A stretch of DNA of 19,092 nt from CAZHJE01 sp964532965 (GTDB taxonomy: Bacteria; Patescibacteriota; WWE3; UBA101185; UBA10185). Both the position numbers and the translations under genes were made by a program. The notes beneath the pieces were generated by a model that saw only the letters and a program-made list of their open reading frames with translations, made no database searches and was not told where the DNA came from. Where the stretch lies: positions 1-19,092 of the forward strand of contig CAZHJE010000011.1 in NCBI GenBank assembly GCA_964532965.1. Reading direction: 5' to 3'. Of the stretch, positions 1-8,176 are shown piece after piece; the first letter of the stretch is position 1; each line of letters starts with the position of its first letter.

Positions 1-92
1 ACTTCACCAAAAGACCAATCAAGTATGTCTGCTTCAGAAGCAAGATAAATTTTTAATGCGTCAAATTCTTTTAGATCACTTAAATTTTTCAT
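1..92 (-). CDS. rpoC: RNA polymerase beta' subunit, N-terminal fragment
   Basis: This is the first ~30 codons of the gene following rpoB; the rest lies outside the window. The visible protein begins MKNLSDLKEFDALKIYLAS and continues with an alanine/aspartate stretch into DWSFGEV, the typical opening of bacterial RpoC, where 'I.LAS...I..WSFGEV' precedes the zinc-binding region. The ATG (90-92) lies two bases after the rpoB stop codon. A Shine-Dalgarno-like GTGAGGA sits about 7 bases upstream, inside the last rpoB codons, so the two subunits are probably translationally coupled and made in equal amounts. No promoter is visible between them. Confidence 0.93.
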   Translation of the reverse strand, partial: MKNLSDLKEFDALKIYLASEADILDWSFGE

Positions 93-94
93 AA

Positions 95-3000
95 TTATTC
101 CTCACTTGTGGCAACATCATTGCCTAAAACCTGGTTATTATCTTCGTTACCGGTATCAAGAAATCCTTCCTCCTCACCACCGATCGCTTCTATTCCAAGT
201 GCAAGACCATTAAGTTCACGTACAAGAAGTTTAAATGATTCAGGTACGTGCGTTTCTGTAATTGGCTGTCCTTGAAGAATAGATTTATAAGCTTGTGTTC
301 TACCTAGGTAATCGTCTGACTTAATTGTTAGCATTTCTCTTAAAATATGCGCCGCTCCATGCGTTTCTAGTGCCCAAACTTCCATCTCTCCAAATCTTTG
401 ACCTCCCATTTGAGATTTTCCTCCCAATGGTTGTTGGGTTATCAATGAATAAGGTCCAGTTGATCTTGCATGCATTTTATCCTCACTCATGTGAACAAGT
501 TTAAGTATATAAGTTTGCCCTACTAAAACTTCGGCGTCAAAGTAATCTCCTGTTCTACCGTCTATTAACTTCATTTTTCCACTCGTTGGTAGATTTGCTT
601 TTGTAAGTTCTTCTTCTATTTCTTTTTCTGGAACTTCTTCAAAGTTTGGCACAATATAATTTTTACCTAATTTTGCGCCCGCCATTCCAAGAGGAGATTC
701 CCAAAATTGGCCTACAATCATTCTTTTTAGGACCGCTTCTGAAGATGTAATTAAATCAATCGGGGTACCGTCTTCGAGGTGCGGCATATCTACCTCGGGT
801 ATAATTGCAGAAATTACACCTTTATTTGCATGTCTCGATGACAGCTTATCACCTACTTGTATTTTCTTTTGAGTTGCAACATAAACTGTAATTTCTTCTA
901 ATGTTCCTGTTGGCAAATTGCTGTTATCTTTTCTTGTAACGCGCTTAATATCAATAACATAACCGCTCTTTCCGTGGGGCATAACAAGAGAGTTATCTCT
1001 AACATCTTTTGCTTTTTCACCAAATATTGCCCTCAGTAGTCTTTCTTCTGCAGAAAGCTCTACTTCACCCTTTGGTGCAACTTTACCTACAAGTATATCT
1101 CCGCCTTTTACTTTTGAGCCAATTACTACAATTCCATCGGGACCTAGATTTCTAAGGGTTTCCTCTGATACATTTGGAATATCGTTTGTAATTTCTTCTG
1201 GGCCAAGTTTGGTTTCTAAGACTGCCACTTTAAAGTTTGTGATTTGAATAGATGTTAGTAAATCTTCTTTAACAACTCTATCAGAAAGAATAATGCCGTC
1301 TTCAAATTCATACCCATGATAAATCATGTATGCTACACGTAAATTTGTACCAAGAGCTAATTCCCCATTAACACTACAAGGACCTTCAAAAAGTACGTTC
1401 CCTTTTTTAACTTTTTGACCAGTAGAAACAACGACTTTTTGATTAAGTGCTGTATATTGATTGGATCTAACAAATTTCTTTACTTTATATTCAGTTGGTT
1501 TTTTATCGCCTTTGTATAAAACTACTACTTTTTCAGCATCTGAATATACTATTTCACCATCTTTTTCTGCTTTTGCTAGGATGTCAGCATTTTGAGCAAT
1601 ATCATCTTCTATGCCAGTAGCAACAATAGGAGCTTCTGGTTTTATTAAAGGTACGGCTTGAGATGCTTGTTGAGATCCCATCAACGCTCTTGTAATGTCA
1701 TCATTTGATAAAAATGGGATAAGACCGGCAACAATACCAACTGCCTGTCTTGGTACAAGCTCCATATACTGTGCGCTTTTTATGTCACCCAGCTTAAAAG
1801 AATCACCTTGTCGCAAAGGTGCTTGATTTTGAGTAATATATCCATTCTCATCTCTCGAAATTGAACTATCAGTTATTACAGCATTATCCTCATCGTATGC
1901 AGCTAGGTAAACAACCTCATCAGAAATTTTTACACGCCCGTCTTTTGTATGCTCTAATTTAATGTATGGTGTCTCTAAAAAACCATACTCATTGACTCTA
2001 GCATAAGATGCGAGATAGTTTATTAATCCAACATTTGGTCCTTCTGGGGTTCTAATAGGGCATATCTTACCAAACGAAGAATAGTGTACATCTCTAACAG
2101 ACATGCTAGCTCTTTCGCGTGAAAGACCGCCAGGGCCAAGTACTGATAACCTTCTTAAGTGGTCAAGTGCGGTTAAAGGATTTTGTTGATCGTGATGTTG
2201 TGATAATTGACCTGTTGCAAAAAAACTATGTATTGACGATGCTACCGTTCGTGTTGAAATTAATATAGAAGGCTCCGGTAACGCCTCTCTAGGCTGTAAG
2301 CTCATTCGTTCTTTAATGTTTCTTTCCATGCGTAAAAACCCTATCCTGATTTCATCTTGAAGTAGTTCTCCGACGCTACGTACTCTTCTATTAGCTAAAT
2401 GGTCAGTATCACTTGGTTCAATAACATTATTATTTATATTAATTATTCTCTCAACTATCTTAATTAAATCTTCTAGCTGAAGCAGCTTGCTCTTGCTCTC
2501 TATATCAAAATTAACTCCAAGCACTTGATTTAGTTTAAACCTACCAACTTTACCAAGACTATATCTTCTTTCATTAAAAAAATAAGTGCTTATTAATGAG
2601 TGTGCGTTTTCCAAAATTAATGGTTCGCCTGGGCGCATTCTTTTGTATATTTCGAGTGCAGCCTCATTAAATGATGACGTAGGGTCTTTTGCCAATGTGT
2701 TTTCAATAAAACTGAACTCTGGATTATTATCAACTTCTTTAAAAATCGCTCTTATTTGATCGTCTGAGTCAAGCCCATAAATTCTAAGAAGAACCGTGAC
2801 TGGCATCTTTCTTCTTCTGTCTATTTTTACCGACATAACACCTGTTTTAGAAGTTTCTATTTCTAACCAAACACCATTTTTTGGAAGAATTTTAGCCCCA
2901 CCTAATGATATTCCTGTTGCAGGATGTACATCGCGCGTAAACAATACTCCTTCGGATCTTCTTAATTGGTTAATTATTACTCTTTCAATACCATTTATAA

Positions 3001-3343
3001 TAAAAGTACCGCTTGGGGTCATAAGAGGAATATCACCCATGTATATTTTTTGCTTTTTTTGTTTTTTTGTTATAGGGTCTTTTATTGTAGCATCGACATA
3101 CCAAGGCGCATCATATGTTCTACCTTTATATATTGCATCATCTATAGACATATTCTCAACATCAAATGTCGGATTTGTAAGCTCTAACACCCAACCTCTT
3201 CCAGTGTTATCTTCAACAATGCCTAGCTCATCTAGTATTTCGGGTATGCCTTCGGTTTTTAATTTTTCATATGATTCATGCTGTACTGCCACAAGATCTG
3301 GAAGTGGCGCCTTTATTTTTCGTTTTGAGAAATCATGCCTCAT
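95..3343 (-). CDS. rpoB: DNA-directed RNA polymerase subunit beta
   Basis: This is the catalytic beta subunit of RNA polymerase, 1082 aa, compact compared with about 1340 aa in E. coli. The N-terminal lobe contains GTFIINGIERVIINQLRRS (residues ~112-130). The rifampicin-binding region spans ~374-408: FFATGQLSQ, then DQQNP, then LRRLSVLGPGG, keeping the Asp, His and Ser whose mutation classically gives resistance; the residue before the Asp is His instead of Met. The C-terminal part has the clamp and active-site elements SRHANKGVIS, GGQRFGEMEVWALE and LTIKSDDYLGR. The ATG at 3343 is preceded by AT-rich sequence with no clear Shine-Dalgarno. In many bacteria rpoB follows rplJ-rplL; here the upstream neighbour is lepB, and rpoB has its own promoter and a long structured leader. 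rpoC follows 2 bases after the stop. Confidence 0.98.
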   Translation of the reverse strand: MRHDFSKRKIKAPLPDLVAVQHESYEKLKTEGIPEILDELGIVEDNTGRGWVLELTNPTFDVENMSIDDAIYKGRTYDAPWYVDATIKDPITKKQKKQKIYMGDIPLMTPSGTFIINGIERVIINQLRRSEGVLFTRDVHPATGISLGGAKILPKNGVWLEIETSKTGVMSVKIDRRRKMPVTVLLRIYGLDSDDQIRAIFKEVDNNPEFSFIENTLAKDPTSSFNEAALEIYKRMRPGEPLILENAHSLISTYFFNERRYSLGKVGRFKLNQVLGVNFDIESKSKLLQLEDLIKIVERIININNNVIEPSDTDHLANRRVRSVGELLQDEIRIGFLRMERNIKERMSLQPREALPEPSILISTRTVASSIHSFFATGQLSQHHDQQNPLTALDHLRRLSVLGPGGLSRERASMSVRDVHYSSFGKICPIRTPEGPNVGLINYLASYARVNEYGFLETPYIKLEHTKDGRVKISDEVVYLAAYDEDNAVITDSSISRDENGYITQNQAPLRQGDSFKLGDIKSAQYMELVPRQAVGIVAGLIPFLSNDDITRALMGSQQASQAVPLIKPEAPIVATGIEDDIAQNADILAKAEKDGEIVYSDAEKVVVLYKGDKKPTEYKVKKFVRSNQYTALNQKVVVSTGQKVKKGNVLFEGPCSVNGELALGTNLRVAYMIYHGYEFEDGIILSDRVVKEDLLTSIQITNFKVAVLETKLGPEEITNDIPNVSEETLRNLGPDGIVVIGSKVKGGDILVGKVAPKGEVELSAEERLLRAIFGEKAKDVRDNSLVMPHGKSGYVIDIKRVTRKDNSNLPTGTLEEITVYVATQKKIQVGDKLSSRHANKGVISAIIPEVDMPHLEDGTPIDLITSSEAVLKRMIVGQFWESPLGMAGAKLGKNYIVPNFEEVPEKEIEEELTKANLPTSGKMKLIDGRTGDYFDAEVLVGQTYILKLVHMSEDKMHARSTGPYSLITQQPLGGKSQMGGQRFGEMEVWALETHGAAHILREMLTIKSDDYLGRTQAYKSILQGQPITETHVPESFKLLVRELNGLALGIEAIGGEEEGFLDTGNEDNNQVLGNDVATSEE

Positions 3344-3386
3344 TATTTATATATATTTCTTTAATTTTTTAAATTATTATCAACTA

Positions 3387-3408
3387 CTACCAGCTCACGC
3401 AGGTAGTG
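3387..3408 (-). repeat. Leader hairpin B (copy 2 of a 22-nt palindromic repeat)
   Basis: Read on the minus strand, the arms ACTACC (3402-3407) and GGTAGT (3386-3391) form 6 perfect pairs. Inside are a U/U mismatch, two G-C pairs and a GUGA tetraloop of the GNRA class. The opposite strand would have UCAC as its loop, so the structure suits an RNA transcribed toward rpoB. It matches copy 1 at 17 of 22 positions. Confidence 0.6.
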
Positions 3409-3458
3409 TGCTGCAATTTCTTTGCTTTGCAAAGCCCAACAAGCTGAAGTAACCCTAC

Positions 3459-3480
3459 CTACTAGCATACGCGAGTAGTG
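3459..3480 (-). repeat. Leader hairpin A (copy 1 of a 22-nt palindromic repeat)
   Basis: On the minus strand the arms CTACT and AGTAG (3459-3478 overall) form 5 pairs around a C/U mismatch, two G-C pairs and a GUAU loop. Compared with copy 2, the closing pair changes from C-G to U-A on both sides at once, a compensatory change that keeps the stem. The two copies are in the same orientation with a 72-base period. Confidence 0.6.
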
Positions 3481-3516
3481 TTAAGTTAAGAAATTATAAA
3501 ATGCTGGACGAAGCGA

Positions 3517-3545
3517 AAAATATCATATCACAAAGAACATGTCAA
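3517..3545 (-). promoter_or_regulatory. rpoBC promoter (sigma70 type)
   Basis: On the minus strand, a perfect -35 box TTGACA (3540-3545), a 17-base spacer and the -10 box TATTTT (3517-3522) preceded by TGA, an extended -10. The predicted start is near 3509-3510. It lies in the gap after lepB, so rpoBC can be transcribed independently of the secA unit; no terminator for that unit is evident in between. Confidence 0.7.
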
Positions 3546-3560
3546 CAGCAATATATAATT

Positions 3561-4151
3561 TTAGAAAATTGTAAGTTTGTTTAATGGCCAAAACCTTAAA
3601 ACAACTCTACCTACAATTCTATCAGATGTTATCTGCCCAATTAATCTAGAATCTACTGATCTAGTGCGATTATCGCCTAATACAACATAGCTATCGTCCT
3701 CGATCTTTTGGGACTTGCCTTCTACAATTGAGATATCTCCATATGTACAAACGTTATCATACAAGTAATCTTCGACAACCTCAAACTGCTTACCATCTTT
3801 TGATATATAGACTTTGCACCCAAAAACTTTAATGATTTCACCTGGCAACCCAATTATTCTTTTTACGTAATCAATATTATCATTATACGGGGGGTTAAGT
3901 ACAATAATATCTCCACGGGCATATGGTTTAAACTTGGGAGTAATTTTTTCTACAAGAATACGTTCGTTAGAGTATAGTGTAGGCTCCATACTTGCTCCCG
4001 AAACTATTTCTGGAATAGCTACAAAATAATAAATCAGCATTAATACAAAATATGAGATTGCTACTGCCTCAAGCAACTCTAAGACCAAACTGTATTTTTC
4101 GTCAGTTTCGTCTTTTTTAATAGCTTGACTAATATCATTCATATTAATCAT
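3561..4151 (-). CDS. lepB: Signal peptidase I
   Basis: This membrane-bound serine protease cleaves signal peptides from exported proteins on the outer face of the cytoplasmic membrane. It is 196 aa from the chosen start. One membrane helix lies at ~25-46 (LLEAVAISYFVLMLIYYFV). The catalytic Ser54 is in SGASMEPTL and the general-base Lys97 in DYVKRIIGLPGE; the later box VLGDNRTRSVDSR (~157-169) is also typical. Two cysteines (112 and 135) lie in the periplasmic-type domain and could form a disulfide. An earlier in-frame ATG at 4172 exists, but the ATG at 4149-4151 has an ideal GGGGAGG 7 bases upstream and overlaps the end of the HAD gene by 8 bases, so it is preferred. Neighbourhood with secA fits a secretion unit. 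Confidence 0.95.
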   Translation of the reverse strand: MINMNDISQAIKKDETDEKYSLVLELLEAVAISYFVLMLIYYFVAIPEIVSGASMEPTLYSNERILVEKITPKFKPYARGDIIVLNPPYNDNIDYVKRIIGLPGEIIKVFGCKVYISKDGKQFEVVEDYLYDNVCTYGDISIVEGKSQKIEDDSYVVLGDNRTRSVDSRLIGQITSDRIVGRVVLRFWPLNKLTIF

Positions 4152-4821
4152 TAAAATGCCTCCCCACAACATTTAAAATATCTTGTGGAACTGAAACCAT
4201 ATACATTGGGTTAAATTTTTCTAATAATTCAGTTGAGTTAAACCCCCAAGTAACGGAAATGATTGGTATTTGCACCTTATGACAAGCTTCTATGTCCCTC
4301 ACCTCATCTCCAATATATATAGTATTTTTTTTGTCTAACTTATACCTCTTTATTAACTTATTCAAAGAATCGCCCTTACCAAAGAGTGCACTTTCTGAAG
4401 AAATAAAACTAAACATATGTTCTACTCTTTCTTTTTTTAAAAAGTCTACCACATTATTTTTAGAATTATTTGTTAATATACCCAAAAAATACCCCTGTGC
4501 ATGCAACTCAATAACAATATCTAATATATTGCTAAAAGGTTTAAGCTCGTTTATATGCTTTTGTAGGTCTTTTCTAAATTTAGCTAATATAAGCGGAAGC
4601 TTTAGTAAGTTAATGTTAAATTCACGAAGTAAATAAGGTATCGATAAGCTTCTTAAACGTGGGATTTCGTTCTTGTCGATACCATCTATACCATATCGAG
4701 TAGGATTTGAATTAATTATGTGTATAGCAACAGCAAATGTATCAGCAATAGTCCCGTCAAAATCAAAGATTATGCACTTTTTTTCTTTTCTATTTTTATT
4801 ATTTTTTATGTTCAGGAGCAT
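4144..4821 (-). CDS. HAD-superfamily phosphatase (phosphoglycolate phosphatase-like)
   Basis: This is a cytoplasmic Mg-dependent phosphohydrolase of the haloacid dehalogenase superfamily, 225 aa. All four motifs are present: the nucleophile and acid in IIFDFDGTIADT (Asp20, Asp22), motif II LTNNS (~116-120), motif III lysine in FGKGDSLNKL (Lys149), and motif IV YIGDEVRDIEAC (Asp172, Asp176). A helical cap lies between motifs I and II (~30-100), as in Gph/PgmB-type enzymes. The substrate cannot be told from sequence. The start overlaps the end of secA by 23 bases, with no strong Shine-Dalgarno, so translation probably depends on secA. The end overlaps lepB. A role tied to secretion is not indicated by the protein itself. 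Confidence 0.88.
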   Translation of the reverse strand: MLLNIKNNKNRKEKKCIIFDFDGTIADTFAVAIHIINSNPTRYGIDGIDKNEIPRLRSLSIPYLLREFNINLLKLPLILAKFRKDLQKHINELKPFSNILDIVIELHAQGYFLGILTNNSKNNVVDFLKKERVEHMFSFISSESALFGKGDSLNKLIKRYKLDKKNTIYIGDEVRDIEACHKVQIPIISVTWGFNSTELLEKFNPMYMVSVPQDILNVVGRHFND

Positions 4822-7387
4822 TTATTAAACCACAATGTTTATACTTTTTGCCACTCCCACAAGGACATGGATCGTTTCTCCCAATTTTATCTTGTGATGA
4901 TACAACATGTTGAACCTTTAGAGTTCTCCCAAGTTCATCTTTAACTATCTTTTTATCGTTTTTAATTTGATTAATCTCATCTGAAACGCCGCTTTCTAAA
5001 TTTCCATGTATATAATTCACGTCTTGCAAAAGTGATCTATCGCTACTTTGGTCTAGAGTTGTTGGAGAAATGTCTTTGATATGTGTAAATCTATCATATA
5101 TATTTGAATATATTTGTTCTACAAGTAACTCAAACCTAGTATGCCCTTCTTTTTTATACTCTACCATAGGATCTTTTTGCGCGTATCCTCTTAACCCAAT
5201 ACCATCCCTTACTTGATCCATTTCAACAAGGTGTTCCATCCATAACATATCAATCACAGGCAAACTTAGTTGACCAATTACATTTAGCCACATGTTTTCA
5301 CCAAGTTTAGCTTCAAATTTTTCCCATAGTGAAACATATGTAATATTATCGACATCAAACTTAGATAGCTTTTCTATAAACCAGTCTTTATATTCTTTAT
5401 TGCCTGCACTCAACTCAAGCACTCTTCTTCTTAATTTATATACAACGTCTCTATGAACATTTATCACATCGTCCATTTCAACAAGTTGCTTACGCCGATC
5501 AAAATTAAAGCCTTCTACTTTTTTTTGTGCATTTTCAATTGCTTTTGTAACAAGAGATGCTTCCATGGGAGTTGAGTCATCTATTCCAAATCTATTCATT
5601 AGCTTTTCTACAGAAGAACCTCCAAATATTCGCATTAAGTCATCATGCAACGAGATATAAAAACGAGATGAACCTGGGTCACCTTGACGCCCAGCTCTTC
5701 CTCGTAATTGATTATCTATTCTTCTCGAATCATGCCTTTCGGTACCAATGACATGCAAGCCACCAAGAGATTTTACTTCAGTCTGTTCTTCTACTGTCGA
5801 GGGATCTCCACCAAGTATAATATCTACCCCTCTTCCAGCCATATTGGTTGATATAGTTACCGAACCTTTTTTACCTGCTTGTGCAATTATTAATGCTTCT
5901 TGTTCATGATTTTTTGCATTTAGAATTTCGTGCGACACTCCTCTTCTTTTTAGTAAGTCGTGTAAAAGCTCGCTTTTTTCGACCGATGTAGTACCAACAA
6001 GTACAGGTTGGCCTTTATTGTGCCTTTCGACGATATCATCAGCAACTGCTCTAAACTTTCCTGCTTCTGATTTATAAACCACATCATTATGGTCAACTCT
6101 TATACATGCTCTATTCGTAGGTAAAACTACTACATCTAATTTATATATTTTATAAAACTCTTCTGCCTCTGTAATTGCTGTACCAGTCATACCAGCAAGC
6201 TTAGAATACATTCTAAAGTAATTTTGATACGAGATTTCGGCAACTGTTTTAGATTCTTGTTGTATTTCGACTTTTTCTTTGGCTTCTAAAGCTTGATGAA
6301 GTCCGTGTGAAAATCTATTTGAAGGAAGTAGCCTGCCAGTAAACTGGTCTACTATAACGACTTTGCTATCTTTAACTACATAGTCCTTGTCTTTTTCGTA
6401 AAGAGCATGTGCACTTAATGCTTGTTCGAGAAGATGGACCATTTCAAAATCTTGTTCGTATAAGTTTGATATACCTAGCATATTCTCTACTTTTCTAATC
6501 CCAAGGTCTGTTAGTGATGCGTTTCTAAATTTTTCATCGACATCATAATCTGTAGTTTTTATTAGCTGCTTAACAATGGCATCGGCTTTTGCGTAACGTT
6601 CAGTGGGTTGTGCAGATGACGAAGATATAATTAATGGTGTTCTGGCAACATCAATTAAAATTGAGTCTACTTCGTCAACTATTGCAAAATGGTGTATTCC
6701 AAATTCGCCAAGTGGATTTGTTTGAACAATATGGTCTAATCTCATTGCCATATTATCTCTTAAATAATCAAAGCCAAATTCATGATTTGTTCCATAAACA
6801 ATGTCACATTTATAGGCTTCTTGTTTTGGTACTTCTTTTAAGTGTTTTGAATAGTCATCTTTAAATTCTTGTGTTTCATAATTTGGATCATATACAAACG
6901 CTCTTTGATCCATAATCACACCTACTGACAACCCAAGCTTAATATATAAACTACCCATCCACCCTGCACCATGTCTTGATAAATAATCGTTTGGAGTTAC
7001 AAGATGAACTCCTTTTTGCGTTAAAGCATTTAAATACAATGGTAATGTTGCTGTAAGTGTTTTTCCCTCACCTGTTTTTTGTTCTGCAATTTTGCCTTGA
7101 TGAAGAACTATACCTGCCATTAGTTGTACATCGTAGTGTCTCATACCCAATGCACGTTTAGAGGCCTCTCTTACAATTGCATAAGCATAGGGTAAGGTGT
7201 CATCCAAATACTTCGCATGTTCTTTTTCGGGGATTTTAATTACTTCTTGTTTCCAATTATTTGTTTTTTCAATTATTTGAGCATCTGTTAATTGGGAGTA
7301 TTCTTGTTCTAAAGAATTAATTTTTTCAACAAGTGGTTTTAGTTTATTTAGTTGTTTTTCGTTAGGATTAAACAATGCTTTAAACAT
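4799..7387 (-). CDS. secA: Preprotein translocase ATPase SecA
   Basis: SecA is the motor that drives unfolded preproteins through the SecYEG channel using ATP. The 862-aa length is normal for the family. The first nucleotide-binding domain has Walker A KTGEGKTLT (~104-112) and the Walker B DEVDSILID (~238-246). NBD2 includes VGTTSVEKSE, the GRGVDI segment and RIDNQLRGRAGRQGDPG. The C-terminal tail carries the zinc-binding SEC-C motif RNDPCPCGSGKKYKHCG, which in other bacteria contacts SecB and lipids. The ATG at 7385-7387 sits only 9 bases from a strong extended -10 box, so the mRNA may be leaderless. It is the first gene of a unit with the HAD phosphatase and lepB. Confidence 0.98.
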   Translation of the reverse strand: MFKALFNPNEKQLNKLKPLVEKINSLEQEYSQLTDAQIIEKTNNWKQEVIKIPEKEHAKYLDDTLPYAYAIVREASKRALGMRHYDVQLMAGIVLHQGKIAEQKTGEGKTLTATLPLYLNALTQKGVHLVTPNDYLSRHGAGWMGSLYIKLGLSVGVIMDQRAFVYDPNYETQEFKDDYSKHLKEVPKQEAYKCDIVYGTNHEFGFDYLRDNMAMRLDHIVQTNPLGEFGIHHFAIVDEVDSILIDVARTPLIISSSSAQPTERYAKADAIVKQLIKTTDYDVDEKFRNASLTDLGIRKVENMLGISNLYEQDFEMVHLLEQALSAHALYEKDKDYVVKDSKVVIVDQFTGRLLPSNRFSHGLHQALEAKEKVEIQQESKTVAEISYQNYFRMYSKLAGMTGTAITEAEEFYKIYKLDVVVLPTNRACIRVDHNDVVYKSEAGKFRAVADDIVERHNKGQPVLVGTTSVEKSELLHDLLKRRGVSHEILNAKNHEQEALIIAQAGKKGSVTISTNMAGRGVDIILGGDPSTVEEQTEVKSLGGLHVIGTERHDSRRIDNQLRGRAGRQGDPGSSRFYISLHDDLMRIFGGSSVEKLMNRFGIDDSTPMEASLVTKAIENAQKKVEGFNFDRRKQLVEMDDVINVHRDVVYKLRRRVLELSAGNKEYKDWFIEKLSKFDVDNITYVSLWEKFEAKLGENMWLNVIGQLSLPVIDMLWMEHLVEMDQVRDGIGLRGYAQKDPMVEYKKEGHTRFELLVEQIYSNIYDRFTHIKDISPTTLDQSSDRSLLQDVNYIHGNLESGVSDEINQIKNDKKIVKDELGRTLKVQHVVSSQDKIGRNDPCPCGSGKKYKHCGLINAPEHKK

Positions 7388-7396
7388 AACTGTATG

Positions 7397-7402
7397 ATTA
7401 TA
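7397..7402 (-). promoter_or_regulatory. secA promoter, extended -10 box
   Basis: On the minus strand, TATAAT is preceded by TGA, giving the extended form TGATATAAT. No good -35 box is visible. Only 9 bases separate the box from the secA ATG, so transcription would start about 2-3 bases before or at the start codon. Confidence 0.6.
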
Positions 7403-7443
7403 TCATTGCACACAAATAAGTATGTGTGTACCATTGGTTATAC

Positions 7444-8175
7444 ATGACAAGTAATACACTTAGATCTCCTTTTGGTATTGAAAATTTATACAGTCCTACA
7501 AACGCAGTTAATCAGTTGAAAGAGAAAGGAGAAACATTAGATACATTGGAAGAAACCTTTGAAAGTGATATCCGCAGGTACAAAACAGCACTGGGGAAAC
7601 AAAACAAGGCACTAGCTGTATTGTATACTGGAATACAAAACGGAGCAATTACAGACAAAGAAATGCAAGAATTAGAGAGTATGGTAGCAGAACAAGCAAC
7701 TGAACTTACAACGACACGATTCAGGGCGGAAGTTGCAATTTTTGCAGCAGTACCCAGAACGGGTCTTCCAGAAAATCCCCCACTAAACCACGTTAGATTA
7801 TATAGAGGTGTCTCGGGGGGCTTTGATTCAAAAAAACAAGCTGGAAATGCTTTTTGGAGCCCCTCACCAGCAATTGCGTTAGACTATACTACAAAAAATG
7901 GTGAGGTGGTCGTGTGTGATGTGCCATATGAGGAGATACACACCATACCAAATGCAATGCTGGGTAGTAATCTTGAAGTACAAATCCCAAATCCCGAAGC
8001 AACAACTACTCAAAAAGTGATAGTTCGCTATGGCAAATTAATAGCTGAAAACGGACAGCTTCCGAAACAGCGAAGCAGAGTAGAAACAGCGATAAGAACA
8101 TTTTTAGATAGAACAAGCAGGGCACAAAGACAATATGTAAAAATCGAAAACCCCTATGATGATTTAGCTGTATAA
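7444..8175 (+). CDS. Uncharacterised protein with ADP-ribosyltransferase-like region
   Basis: I do not recognise a named family; numbering is from the chosen ATG (243 aa). Residues ~20-95 are polar and helical, likely a coiled coil (NAVNQLKEKGETLDTLEE and following). Residues ~117-200 resemble the ADP-ribosyltransferase fold: YRG (Arg121) as the first-strand arginine, FWSPSPAIALDY (137-148) in the place of the Ser-Thr-Ser motif, a strand GEVVVCDVPYEEI, and NLEVQIP (Glu178) in the place of the catalytic [QE]xE. The tail is basic. There is no signal peptide or membrane helix. A GTG at 7426 could add six residues, but neither start has a Shine-Dalgarno; a possible TTGCAC/TACCAT promoter (7406-7434) would give a leaderless message from the ATG. 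Hand-counted GC over five 60-base lines is about 42%, above most of the window. It is the only plus-strand gene between two minus-strand units. It could be a toxin, effector or modifying enzyme; the fold call is inference. Confidence 0.8.
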   Translation: MTSNTLRSPFGIENLYSPTNAVNQLKEKGETLDTLEETFESDIRRYKTALGKQNKALAVLYTGIQNGAITDKEMQELESMVAEQATELTTTRFRAEVAIFAAVPRTGLPENPPLNHVRLYRGVSGGFDSKKQAGNAFWSPSPAIALDYTTKNGEVVVCDVPYEEIHTIPNAMLGSNLEVQIPNPEATTTQKVIVRYGKLIAENGQLPKQRSRVETAIRTFLDRTSRAQRQYVKIENPYDDLAV

Positions 8176-8176
8176 T

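Larger units (their letters stand above)
3344..3510 (-). promoter_or_regulatory. Structured 5' leader of rpoBC mRNA
   Basis: About 165 nt lie between the start site predicted from the promoter at 3517-3545 and the rpoB ATG. The stretch has no credible ORF. It contains two related hairpins (3459-3480 and 3387-3408) separated by a segment with a perfect 12-bp palindrome GCTTTGCAAAGC (3424-3435). The last ~40 nt before the ATG are almost pure A/T and should be single-stranded. The arrangement resembles an autoregulatory or protein-binding leader, but it matches no leader family I recognise. The role is inference; the inverted repeats are seen directly. Confidence 0.5.

Noticed and set aside
2796..3452. 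A 218-codon plus-strand open frame opposite the start of rpoB
   Set aside because: It is the antisense shadow of rpoB; the composition is unlike a protein family and there is no ribosome site.
3386..3480. The leader hairpins as factor-independent terminators for the lepB unit
   Set aside because: On the minus strand no U-run follows either hairpin, and both lie downstream of a strong promoter pointing to rpoB.
3561..4172. Earlier ATG for lepB at 4172
   Set aside because: The ATG at 4149-4151 has an ideal Shine-Dalgarno 7 bases upstream, whereas 4172 would place that sequence inside the coding region.
7426..7443. GTG start adding six residues to the ART-like protein
   Set aside because: No ribosome site supports it and the downstream ATG is the simpler start; it is not excluded.
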